Assembly: GCA_951800935.1 (NCBI GenBank)
Contig: CATOLW010000048.1
Coordinates: forward strand, 1-7,806
DNA: 7,806 nt
DNA from: an uncultured Clostridium sp.
GTDB lineage: Bacteria > Bacillota_A > Clostridia > TANB77 > CAG-508
Direction of reading: 5' to 3'
Below are positions 1 through 6,097 of this stretch, piece after piece; positions within the stretch are counted from its first letter, which is position 1, and every line of letters starts with the position of its first letter. Both the position numbers and the translations under genes were made by a program. The notes under the pieces are model-generated. The model was not told where the DNA came from, ran no database searches, and saw only the letters and a program-made list of their open reading frames with translations.

Positions 1-2
1 TA

Positions 3-215
3 AATGAAGAATATAGGAAAAGAAATATAGGAACAAATTTAATAAAGAAGATAGAAGAATTTGCAAAAAAAGAACATTTAACTGGAATTAGAATGGAAAC
101 ATGGGATTTCCAAGCAAAAGGATTCTATGAAAAAAATGGATATAGCGTATTTGCTGAAATAAAGGATTGCCCTCCAGGAACAATAGATTATTACTTGAAA
201 AAGGAACTTTATTAA
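3..215 (+). CDS. GNAT-family N-acetyltransferase, C-terminal fragment (5' end outside window)
   Basis: This is the last 70 codons of a gene that begins before the window. The reading frame with codons starting at position 3 is open to TAA at 213-215. The visible protein has the acetyl-CoA pyrophosphate-binding motif A of GNAT enzymes (YRKRNIGTNLIKKIEEFA, of the R/Q-x-x-G-x-G/A type) and the late family signature GFYEKNGY (motif B), followed by a terminal beta strand ending in YYLKKELY. GNAT enzymes move the acetyl group of acetyl-CoA onto an amine. The acceptor substrate cannot be inferred from this fragment. The gene is followed within about 20 bases by an intrinsic terminator, so it ends its transcription unit. 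The family call is firm and the substrate is unknown. Confidence 0.85.
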   Translation, partial: NEEYRKRNIGTNLIKKIEEFAKKEHLTGIRMETWDFQAKGFYEKNGYSVFAEIKDCPPGTIDYYLKKELY

Positions 216-232
216 TACAAATTAAAAATATG

Positions 233-263
233 AAGAAGATAAAAATATATATCTTCTTTTTTT
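233..263 (+). terminator. Rho-independent terminator after the acetyltransferase gene
   Basis: A perfect 9-bp stem (AAGAAGATA at 233-241, TATCTTCTT at 250-258) with an 8-base loop runs into a T tract at 257-263. It lies 18 bases after the acetyltransferase stop and separates that gene from the recombinase module. The stem is AT-rich and therefore moderately stable. Confidence 0.75.
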
Positions 264-324
264 GTACCCTTTTTTCTTTTTATGTACCCATTTTAATCAA
301 CTACAAAAATTACATGTTAATGTA
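264..324. other. Intergenic stretch at the presumed left edge of the recombinase module
   Basis: No gene is visible here. The stretch holds two copies of TGTACCC (263-269 and 283-289, 20 bases apart) in a T-rich setting, and a small inverted repeat TACAT-gtta-ATGTA at 311-324. A left boundary or attachment site of the recombinase element could lie here, but I cannot define one because no matching sequence is evident at the other side of the recombinase. Confidence 0.3.
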
Positions 325-385
325 TTCGTAAATTCAAGCTAAAAACTAGTCATTTTTTAGCTTTAGTTTTAATAAAATTTACGAA
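325..385 (+). promoter_or_regulatory. Nested double hairpin in front of the 45-codon ORF
   Basis: Two perfect inverted repeats are nested. The outer 10-bp pair is TTCGTAAATT at 325-334 with AATTTACGAA at 376-385. The inner 10-bp pair is AAGCTAAAAA at 336-345 with TTTTTAGCTT at 354-363, with an 8-base loop. The 3' outer arm ends inside the ribosome-binding site (AAGGTGA, 384-390) of the ORF starting at 398. Folding of the leader could therefore limit access to that site. A protein-binding site or element end is an alternative. Confidence 0.55.
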
Positions 386-397
386 GGTGAATAAACA

Positions 398-535
398 ATG
401 AGTGAAAATGATAAAGAGAAAAAAGAACAAGTATTTTGCATATTTAATAATGAAAAAGAAAATATAAATACCAAAATAGAAAAAAGCTTTATTATATATT
501 TAAAAAGTTTAATTAAAGATAATAAAGAGCCTTGA
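398..535 (+). CDS. Small hypothetical protein (45 aa) upstream of the recombinase
   Basis: ATG at 398 is preceded by AAGGTGA (384-390) at a good distance, and the frame is open to TGA at 533-535. The product is charged and Lys/Glu-rich. Its central segment FCIFNNEKENINTKIEKSF is followed by a predicted helix IIYLKSLIKDN. Short acidic/basic ORFs of this size and general pattern often sit just upstream of TnpX-type large serine recombinases in clostridial mobile elements (TnpW-like), but that match is from memory and not proven here. No signal peptide, membrane segment or cysteine pair is seen. The promoter of the recombinase overlaps its stop codon. It may be an accessory or regulatory protein of the element; the function is unknown. 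Confidence 0.6.
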   Translation: MSENDKEKKEQVFCIFNNEKENINTKIEKSFIIYLKSLIKDNKEP

Positions 536-560
536 AGATTTGCTTAAATAGCTATATAAT
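532..560 (+). promoter_or_regulatory. Sigma-A type promoter of the recombinase leader
   Basis: A TTGAAG -35 box (532-537, four of six consensus bases) is followed by a 17-base spacer and a perfect TATAAT -10 box (555-560). It overlaps the stop codon of the 45-codon ORF. The predicted transcript starts near 567 and carries a ~118-base leader with hairpins before the recombinase start. Confidence 0.65.
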
Positions 561-562
561 CT

Positions 563-584
563 TTCTAGCAGGTGATTGCTAGAA
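563..584 (+). promoter_or_regulatory. Hairpin at the predicted transcript start of the recombinase
   Basis: Perfect 8-bp inverted repeat TTCTAGCA (563-570) / TGCTAGAA (577-584) with a 6-base loop GGTGAT. It sits immediately after the -10 box, so it could be an operator for a dimeric repressor or the first hairpin of the leader RNA. Confidence 0.5.
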
Positions 585-598
585 TAATGGAGGTTTTA

Positions 599-630
599 GA
601 AAATGTATGAGCGAAGCGAGTTACATTTTC
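599..630 (+). promoter_or_regulatory. Hairpin enclosing the leader-ORF start codon
   Basis: Perfect 9-bp inverted repeat GAAAATGTA (599-607) / TACATTTTC (622-630). The loop contains the tandem AGCGAAGCGA. The 5' arm includes the ATG of the 30-codon leader ORF (603-605), so folding would hide that start from ribosomes. Confidence 0.5.
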
Positions 631-695
631 TTAATCCGTATAACAATGCAAAAAAATTACATTGTTTAAAGACAGGAGGTGCAAATGAATTTTAG
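603..695 (+). CDS. Recombinase leader peptide, 30 codons, overlapping the recombinase start
   Basis: ATG at 603 follows a GGAGG (589-593) at 9 bases. The frame is open for 30 codons to TAG at 693-695 and would encode MYERSELHFLNPYNNAKKLH followed by CLKTGGANEF. The recombinase ribosome-binding site (AGGAGG, 674-679) and ATG (685) lie inside this ORF, giving an 11-base overlap. This is the usual arrangement for translational coupling. From memory, short peptides with an RSEL-FLNP-type core occur before similar clostridial recombinases, but I cannot verify this here. The peptide has no evident domain. It may act by being translated rather than through its product: ribosomes passing through would open the hairpins at 599-630 and 642-666. 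Confidence 0.5.
   Translation: MYERSELHFLNPYNNAKKLHCLKTGGANEF
642..666 (+). promoter_or_regulatory. Hairpin just before the recombinase ribosome-binding site
   Basis: Inverted repeat AACAATG (642-648) / CATTGTT (660-666) with an 11-base A-rich loop. It ends 7 bases before the AGGAGG at 674-679. It may contribute to control of recombinase translation together with the leader ORF. Confidence 0.4.
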
Positions 696-2323
696 CAATC
701 AAAACGTCATAAATAAAGCATTTAAAGTAGGAATATATATACGTTTATCTCGTGAAGATGGAGATAAGTTAGAAAGTGATAGTATTTCAAATCAAAGAGA
801 TATTTTGCAAAGATATATAAAAGAAAACCAGCTTATTTTTATAGATGAATATAAAGATGATGGAATTTCACGGAACAACTTTTGATAGACCGAATTTTAA
901 TAGAATGATACAAGATATTGAAAACAAAAAAATTAATATGGTTATTACTAAAGACTTATCAAGACTTGGAAGAGATTATATAAAAACAGGTTATTATATA
1001 GAAAACTATTTTCCAGAAAAAAATGTAAGATATGTTTCAATATTAGATGGTATAGATACTTTTTTAGATAGTACAAACAATGATGTAACACCTTTTAAAG
1101 CAATCATAAACGATATGTATGCAAAAGATATTTCAAAAAAAATCAAAGGAGTTCTGCGAGAAAAAGAATTAAAAGGAGAATATTTAGGAAGTATTGCTCC
1201 CTATGGCTATAAAAAAAGTACAGAATACAAAAATAAGCTAGAGATAGATAAAAATGTAGCATATGTAGTAGAAAAAATATTCGAACTATATTTGCAAGGA
1301 AATGGATTACAAAAAATATCAAATATTTTAGATAAAGAAGGAATTGATCCACCAAGTAAATACCTTAATTTAAAGCATCAAAGAACAACATGGAATCCAA
1401 AATCTATAAGAGCAATGCTTGTAAATGAAGTATATATTGGAAATACTGTACAAAATAAATGTGTTTCTGTTTCCTATAAAGTAAAAAAGAGAAAGCCTAA
1501 AAATGAAAGTGAATATATACGAGTAGAAGATACCCATCAACCTATCATTGAAAAAGATACATTTATGAAAGCACAAGAAATTTTAAAAAGTAAAAAAAGT
1601 CTATCAACACCAAAACACAATGAATTACTAAAAGGATTAATCTTTTGCCATAATTGTGGTAGACAGCTTAGAATTTGTTATCGAGGGAAAGTTAATAAGA
1701 TTGGCTACATAGATTGTAGTTTAGCTAGAGGAAAAGACAAGAAATGTAAAACCTGCAACTATAATTATAATAAATTTGAAAATAAAGTGCTTAATAATAT
1801 AAAAGATATAGTTAATACATTTTGCGATAAAAATGCTTTAAAATTGATATATGAGAAAAATAAAGATAGTTATTCTACACTTATAAAAGTGGAAGAAGAA
1901 AAATTATTAAACATAAAAAATAAAATTGAAAATGTTTCAAAAAAATTAGATAAAATGTATATGGATAACTTAAATGGAGTTATAACAGACGATGATTACT
2001 TCAGATATTCAAAAGATTTTATAGAACAAAAAGAAAAGGTAATAAAGGATAAAAATAATATACAAGATAAAATAAAAATATTGCAAAATAACATTCAAGT
2101 AAATCAAAACAAAGAAAAAGCTGACAAAGTAATTGAAGAATTTTTGAAATTTGAAAATCCCAGTAAAAAGATATTATTTGAATTAGTAGATAGAATAGAA
2201 TTAGATGAATTTAAAAACATATACATATACTTTAATTTTTCAGAATTAAACATTGTGAAAGAACAGTTAGATAGTTGTGTAGGGGCGTGCATTGCACGTC
2301 CATGCTCCAAAGAAACTGCTTAA
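685..2323 (+). CDS. Large serine recombinase (TnpX-like), read through a +1 shift at CGGA 871-874
   Basis: This is a site-specific recombinase that cuts and rejoins DNA through a serine nucleophile to move its element. Start ATG 685 has AGGAGG at 674-679; an upstream GTG at 679 lies within that site and is less likely. Frame 1 gives the catalytic N-terminus (YIRLSRED, Ser22; DEYKDDGIS) and ends at TGA 883-885. The +1 frame continues with GTTFDRPNF and DLSRLGRD (residues 90-97). Together they form one 545-residue protein. Next come the recombinase domain (IAPYGYKK, FELYLQGNGLQKISNIL), a zinc ribbon with Cys at about 321, 324, 344, 354 and 357, a long Lys/Glu-rich coiled coil and the ELVDRIELDEFKNIYIYF end. 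The last ~16 residues are encoded by an inserted inverted-repeat element. No other stop or shift is seen. It could be a one-base pseudogene, but the same CGGA change recurs in three other genes. Confidence 0.85.
871..874 (+). other. CGGA frame-change site 1 (recombinase)
   Basis: Zero-frame codons read TCA-CGG-AAC and reach TGA at 883-885. Skipping C871 gives TCA-GGA-ACA-ACT, restoring the resolvase-family run DGIS-G-TTFDRP. The glycine after DGIS is the expected family residue. There is no slippery P-site codon: TCA cannot re-pair with CAC. Confidence 0.8.
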
Positions 2324-2381
2324 TTAAATTCAAAATATAGTAGATTCTTCAAAGAACGGACGACCGATGGTCGCCCCTACA
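2278..2381. repeat. ~104-bp MITE/REP-like element with palindromic terminal inverted repeats
   Basis: The ends are the perfect inverted repeat TGTAGGGGCG (2278-2287) / CGCCCCTACA (2372-2381), and similarity extends about 25 bases inward. Each end carries its own palindrome: CGTGCA-T-TGCACG (2286-2298) on the left and CGACC-GAT-GGTCG (2361-2373) on the right. The GC-rich ends stand out from the AT-rich surroundings. Ends of the GTAGGGGCG type are familiar as dispersed repeats in many bacterial genomes. No ORF for a transposase is inside, so it would be moved in trans. No clear target duplication is visible. It interrupts the end of the recombinase gene, supplies its final ~16 codons and TAA (2321-2323), and adjoins the peroxiredoxin remnant. 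Confidence 0.7.
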
Positions 2382-2394
2382 GTAGAAAATAAAA

Positions 2395-2871
2395 ATTGGT
2401 AATATTAGCAATGCCTCACATTTAGCTTGGATGTATGACATTTATTGTAAAACAGGAATCAAAGTATCCTTTCCCGTCATAGCTGACAGAAATGGACAAA
2501 TTGCTAGAAAATATGGAATGATAGCAAATGATATTAGCAATACCGAAACCGTAAGAAATGTTTTTATTATAGACGATAAAGGAATCATACGAACAATTCT
2601 AATTTATCCACTAAACATAGGAAGGTTCATTCCAGAAATTATAAGAATTGTGCAAGCTTTGCAAATGGCTGATTGTAGTAAAGGTTCTACCGCTGCTAAC
2701 TGGATACCTAATCAACCAGTTATCATTGCACCACCAAAAACGTTTAAGGAACTGCAAGAAAGAAAAGAAGAAATCGAAAAAAACAGAAATGGACTTACAT
2801 GGTACTTAAGTTTTAAAGAACCGCCTCAAAAATGCTTGGAAAACAAAGAAAAAGAGAATAAATGTGAGTAA
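2395..2871 (+). pseudogene. 1-Cys peroxiredoxin (Prx6/AhpC-TSA type), N-terminally truncated
   Basis: The protein matches the second half of Prx6-type peroxiredoxins: ASHLAWMYDIY, FPVIADRNGQIARKYGM, STETVRNVFIIDDKGIIRT, YPLNIGRFIPEIIRI, and the C-terminal arm ANWIPNQPVIIAPPKTF. These enzymes reduce peroxides through a peroxidatic cysteine in a PVCTTE-type motif in the N-terminal part. That part (roughly the first 80 residues of a ~215-residue family) is absent. The similarity begins just upstream of ATG 2431, at about 2395-2400, and an in-frame TAG lies at 2383-2385. No suitable ribosome-binding site precedes ATG 2431. The missing half is not found elsewhere in the window. The inverted-repeat element and recombinase now stand where it should be, so the loss probably came with their arrival or a later deletion. 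The downstream reading frame is intact, so the loss may be recent. Confidence 0.8.
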
Positions 2872-2908
2872 AACAAAAGAAAATTACGAAATATTAAAGA
2901 TAATACAT

Positions 2909-2937
2909 TTGCTATTTTTTCAAAAATAAAATATAAT
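2909..2937 (+). promoter_or_regulatory. Sigma-A type promoter of proC
   Basis: TTGCTA (2909-2914, four of six -35 consensus bases), a 17-base spacer and a perfect TATAAT (2932-2937). Transcription would start near 2944, leaving a leader of about 23 bases with AAAGGAGAGG (2953-2962) before ATG 2967. The leader is too short for a riboswitch or T-box. Confidence 0.65.
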
Positions 2938-2966
2938 ATTACCCAATATTTAAAAGGAGAGGAAAA

Positions 2967-3774
2967 ATGGACAAAACAATTGGTTTTATCGGAAGTGGAA
3001 ATATGGCAAATGCAATGATAGGCGGAATTCTAAAAGCAAAAATAGTAGTGCCAAATCAAATTATTTGTTCGAATCCATCTAAGACAAAATTAGAAGAATT
3101 AAAAAAATGTTATGCTATTCATACCACTACGAATAATTGTGAAGTAGCAACTAAAGCTGATATTTTAGTGTTATCCGTAAAACCACAAGTTTATCGGAGA
3201 AGTTATAAAAGAAATAAAAACAAGTGTTAACGACAATACAATCATTGTCGTTATTGCTGCTGGACAAAAAATTTCAACCATCAAAGAATTATTTGAAAAA
3301 AATATTAAAGTAGTACGTAGCATGCCAAATACTCCTGCATTAGTAGGCGAAGGTATGGCAGCGATAACACCATGCCCCATGATTCTACCCGAAGAACTAG
3401 ATTTAATTTGTAATATTTTTAATAGTTTTGGAAAATGCGAAATAGTACCAGAAAATCTAATGGATGTTGTAACAGGAGTAAGTGGTTCTTCACCAGCTTT
3501 TATCTTTATGATAATTGAGGCCATGGCAGATGGAGCAGTCTTAGAAGGAATGCCAAGAGACAAAGCTTATACTTTTGCTGCACAAGCTGTATTAGGCTCT
3601 GCGAAAATGGTATTAGAAACCAAAAAACATCCAGCACAATTAAAAGACATGGTATGTTCACCAGGAGGAACGACAATTGAAGGGGTAAAAGCATTAGAAG
3701 AAAGCGGATTACGAGCAAGTATGATACAGGCTATTGAAGCTGCAACTAAGAAAGCAAAAGATTTATCAAAATAA
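2967..3774 (+). CDS. proC: Pyrroline-5-carboxylate reductase, read through a +1 shift at CGGA 3195-3198
   Basis: ProC carries out the last step of proline synthesis, reducing 1-pyrroline-5-carboxylate with NAD(P)H. The N-terminal Rossmann motif IGFIGSGNMANAMIGG starts at residue 5. Frame 0 runs to VLSVKPQVY and then stops at TAA 3228-3230. The +1 frame continues GEVIKEIKTSV, VVIAAGQKIS, VVRSMPNTPALVGEGM (nucleotide-binding and active-site region) and the dimerising helical domain with VTGVSGSSPAFIFMIIEAMADG and SPGGTTIEGVKALEE. The joined product is 268 residues, the normal family length, with all signature motifs and no other disruption. The start is set by AAAGGAGAGG at 2953-2962. It lies upstream of proB and proA, completing the glutamate-to-proline route. 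If decoded strictly by triplets it would be a dead 87-codon ORF. Confidence 0.9.
3195..3198 (+). other. CGGA frame-change site 2 (proC)
   Basis: Zero-frame codons read TAT-CGG-AGA and reach TAA at 3228-3230. Skipping C3195 gives TAT-GGA-GAA-GTT and restores KPQVY-G-EVIKEIK. Family members have a short variable residue at this point and a conserved helix after it. TAT has no re-pairing in the +1 frame (ATC). Confidence 0.8.
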
Positions 3775-3788
3775 AAATATTAGAAATT

Positions 3789-3836
3789 AAAAGTAGAAAA
3801 TCGGGAAGATAGGAAGAACCAATTTTCTACTTTTTT
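3789..3836 (+). terminator. Intrinsic terminator or attenuator between proC and proB
   Basis: A perfect 13-bp stem (AAAAGTAGAAAAT at 3789-3801, ATTTTCTACTTTT at 3822-3834) with a 20-base loop runs into a six-T tract (3831-3836). It starts 15 bases after the proC stop and ends 21 bases before the proB ATG. Either proBA has its own promoter, which I do not see clearly, or the hairpin only partly stops proC transcripts and lowers proBA expression. Confidence 0.7.
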
Positions 3837-3856
3837 GTAATATAGGAGGAAGTAAA

Positions 3857-4751
3857 ATGGAAAAAATAAAAGAAAAATATTGGGAAAAAATTAGAAATAA
3901 AAAAAGGATTGTTATTAAAGTAGGGTCGTCTACTTTAACACACAAAGAAACAGGGAATTTAAATCATTTAAGATTGGAAAAATTAGTAAGAGCCATTAGT
4001 GATTTGAAAAATAGTGGAAAAGACGTTATACTAGTATCTTCTGGGGCAGTTGCTTGCCGGAAGAGAAACTTTAAAAATAGGAACCAGGCCAAAAACAATG
4101 CCTGAAAAGCAAGCTTGTGCAGCAGTCGGTCAATGTAAATTAATGATGATTTATCAAAAATTATTTTCAGAATATGGTCAAACACCATCACAGGTACTGA
4201 TGACAAAATATAATATCAACCAAGAAAAGGCTTATCAAAATTTGAAAAATACTTTTCAAGAATTGCTTAACTATGGAACGATTCCAATCGTAAATGAAAA
4301 TGATACCATAGCAACCGATGAGATTGAATTTGGAGAAAACGATACATTATCTGCTATCGTAGCAGTTATTACAGAAGCAGATTTATTAATTTCACTAACA
4401 GATACAGATGGTCTATATACAGATGATCCATTTCAAAATAAGGAGGCTAAATTAATTGATATAGTAACAATGGAAGAAAGAAAAGAAGTGAAAAAAATGG
4501 CCAAAAACTCATCAGATAGTGATGTAGGAACAGGAGGAATGTATACAAAAGTAGGTGCTGCCAATATCATAAATCCAATCGGAATAGATATGATGATTAT
4601 CAATGGAAAAGAGCCTAATATTTTGAATAAAATTATGAACGGAGAAAAACATGGAACCTTATTTGTAGCGAATCAAGAAAAACCAGAGAATCCTAGAAAT
4701 TATTTAATTTCAAAAATAGACGAAAAAGGAGTAAAAGAATGGAAAAATTAG
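3857..4751 (+). CDS. proB: Glutamate 5-kinase, read through a +1 shift at CGGA 4058-4061
   Basis: ProB phosphorylates glutamate with ATP to gamma-glutamyl phosphate, the first and usually feedback-controlled step of proline synthesis. ATG 3857 has AGGAGGA at 3844-3850. Frame 0 encodes [11 protein letters not shown] (ATP site) and [11 protein letters not shown], then loses the family sequence and stops at the TGA at 4103-4105. The +1 frame continues GRETLKIG, the glutamate-site segment [39 protein letters not shown] and [12 protein letters not shown]. The joined product is 297 residues and ends soon after GTLF. It therefore has the amino acid kinase domain without the C-terminal PUA domain of E. 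coli ProB, as in many Clostridia. Its stop overlaps the proA start by 13 bases, so the two are probably translationally coupled and the proteins may form the usual ProB-ProA complex that channels the unstable acyl phosphate. Confidence 0.9.
4058..4061 (+). other. CGGA frame-change site 3 (proB)
   Basis: Zero-frame codons read TGC-CGG-AAG and lead to a stop at 4103-4105. Skipping one C (4057 or 4058) gives TGC-GGA-AGA-GAA and restores the glutamate 5-kinase run SSGAVAC-G-RETL, where glycine is the conserved family residue. Confidence 0.8.
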
Positions 4752-5983
4752 AAGAAATGGGAAAAAAAGTAAAAGAAACGACTTCAAAATTAAATAGCAT
4801 GAGTAGTAAAGAAAAGAATGAATTATTAAGAAAACTAGCACAAGAAATTAAAAATAATCAAAAAGAAATCTTAGAAGCCAATCAAAAAGATGTTGAAAAT
4901 GCTATAAAAAATGGGATGAAAGAGAGTTTAATCGATAGACTAAGAATCGATGAAAAAAGAATTTTGGATATGACAACTGGATTAGAAAAAATAGCTGATT
5001 TAAATGACCCAATTGGAGAAACAATAGAAGGAAAAACGTTGAAAAATGGATTAGAAATCTTGAAAAAACGAGTTCCTTTAGGAGTAATTGCTATTATTTA
5101 TGAATCAAGACCCAATGTTACAGTTGATGCCTTTGGTTTATGTTTCAAAACAGGAAATGCTGTTATATTAAGAGGCGGTTCTGATGCCATTGAAAGTAAT
5201 AAGGCAATTTTAAAGATAATAAAACAAACTTTAAATAAGCAAAAACTTCCTCAAAATTGTGTATATTTAATAGAAGATACCACAAGAGAAACCACAAAAC
5301 AGCTAATGAAATTAAATCAATATGTAGATGTTTTAATTCCTAGAGGAGGAGCAGGACTTATCAAAACAGTTATGGAAAACAGCACCATTCCAGTTATTGA
5401 AACAGGAACAGGGAATTGTCATATCTATGTTGATGAATCTGCTGATTTTTCAATGGCACTTTCGATTATTGAAAATGCGAAAACGCAAAGGACAGGAGTA
5501 TGTAATGCATGTGAATCTTTAGTGATTCATGAAGCAATTGCAAAAGATTTTATTCCTATGTTAGTAGAAGTTTTGAGTAAAAAGCAAGTAGAAATAAGAG
5601 GAGATAAAGAAGCTTGTAAAATTTCCAATACTATCTTGGAAGCAACAGAGGAAGACTGGGCAGCAGAATATTTAGACCTTATTTTATCATTAAAAATTGT
5701 TAAAAATTTAGAAGAAGCAATCGAACACATTAATCAATACAGTACAAGGCATTCAGAAAGCATTATTACCAAAGATTATGAAAAAGCAAGAAAGTTCCTA
5801 AATGAAATTGATAGTAGTTCTGTATATGTCAATGCTTCTACCCGTTTTACAGATGGGAGTGAATTTGGTTTAGGAGCAGAAATTGGTATTAGCACACAAA
5901 AACTACATGCAAGAGGTCCTATGGGATTAAAAGAGTTAACCACAACGAAATATGTGATTTATGGAAATGGACAAATACGATAA
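4739..5983 (+). CDS. proA: Gamma-glutamyl phosphate reductase
   Basis: ProA reduces gamma-glutamyl phosphate with NADPH to glutamate semialdehyde, which cyclises to pyrroline-5-carboxylate, the ProC substrate. The 414-residue product has the normal family length and no frame break. Visible motifs are [33 protein letters not shown] (cofactor binding), [15 protein letters not shown], the catalytic cysteine segment [14 protein letters not shown] (about residues 257-270) and the conserved end [20 protein letters not shown] with [19 protein letters not shown] 4739 is chosen because AAAAAGGAG (4723-4731) lies 7 bases upstream and LEEMGKK matches the usual N-terminus. It overlaps proB by 13 bases. 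It is the only pro gene here without a CGGA site, and it has no in-frame CGG codon. No terminator is seen before the next promoter. Confidence 0.97.
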   Translation: MEKLEEMGKKVKETTSKLNSMSSKEKNELLRKLAQEIKNNQKEILEANQKDVENAIKNGMKESLIDRLRIDEKRILDMTTGLEKIADLNDPIGETIEGKTLKNGLEILKKRVPLGVIAIIYESRPNVTVDAFGLCFKTGNAVILRGGSDAIESNKAILKIIKQTLNKQKLPQNCVYLIEDTTRETTKQLMKLNQYVDVLIPRGGAGLIKTVMENSTIPVIETGTGNCHIYVDESADFSMALSIIENAKTQRTGVCNACESLVIHEAIAKDFIPMLVEVLSKKQVEIRGDKEACKISNTILEATEEDWAAEYLDLILSLKIVKNLEEAIEHINQYSTRHSESIITKDYEKARKFLNEIDSSSVYVNASTRFTDGSEFGLGAEIGISTQKLHARGPMGLKELTTTKYVIYGNGQIR

Positions 5984-5986
5984 AAG

Positions 5987-6064
5987 AATACAATTGACAT
6001 AATTTTTAAAAAAGGATATAATAACTTCAATTGCTTAATGCAAGAAGTAACATAATACAATTGA
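5987..6064 (+). promoter_or_regulatory. Pair of 11-bp direct repeats flanking the promoter at 5994 (possible operators)
   Basis: AATACAATTGA occurs at 5987-5997, overlapping the -35 box, and again at 6054-6064 in the leader, 67 bases apart. A third CAATTG palindrome lies at 6028-6033, near the predicted transcript start. The palindromic core at -35, start and leader resembles spaced operator copies, but AT-rich sequence makes chance likely. Confidence 0.35.
5994..6022 (+). promoter_or_regulatory. Perfect-consensus sigma-A promoter for the gene at 6098
   Basis: TTGACA (5994-5999), a 17-base spacer and TATAAT (6017-6022) match the consensus at all twelve positions. It begins 11 bases after the proA stop. 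Transcription would start near 6029, giving a leader of about 70 bases. Such a strong promoter is unusual for a lone hypothetical gene and suggests abundant or repressed expression. Confidence 0.85.
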
Positions 6065-6097
6065 ATAATTTCAAAATGAAAAGGAGGAAAATGAGAC

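Noticed and set aside
2357..2360. CGGA in the right end of the inverted-repeat element as a fifth frame-change site
   Set aside because: It is outside any coding frame. The recombinase has already stopped at 2321-2323, and a shift there would not lead into the peroxiredoxin frame.
2938..2966. Proline or T-box riboswitch upstream of proC
   Set aside because: The leader after the predicted start is only about 23 bases and has no room for a structured aptamer.
845..4105. Treating the recombinase, proC and proB halves as separate short genes or overlapping gene pairs
   Set aside because: Each pair joins into one family-length protein with motifs continuing across the CGGA site. The downstream in-frame ATGs (845, 3322, 4050) lie inside conserved domains and lack ribosome-binding sites.
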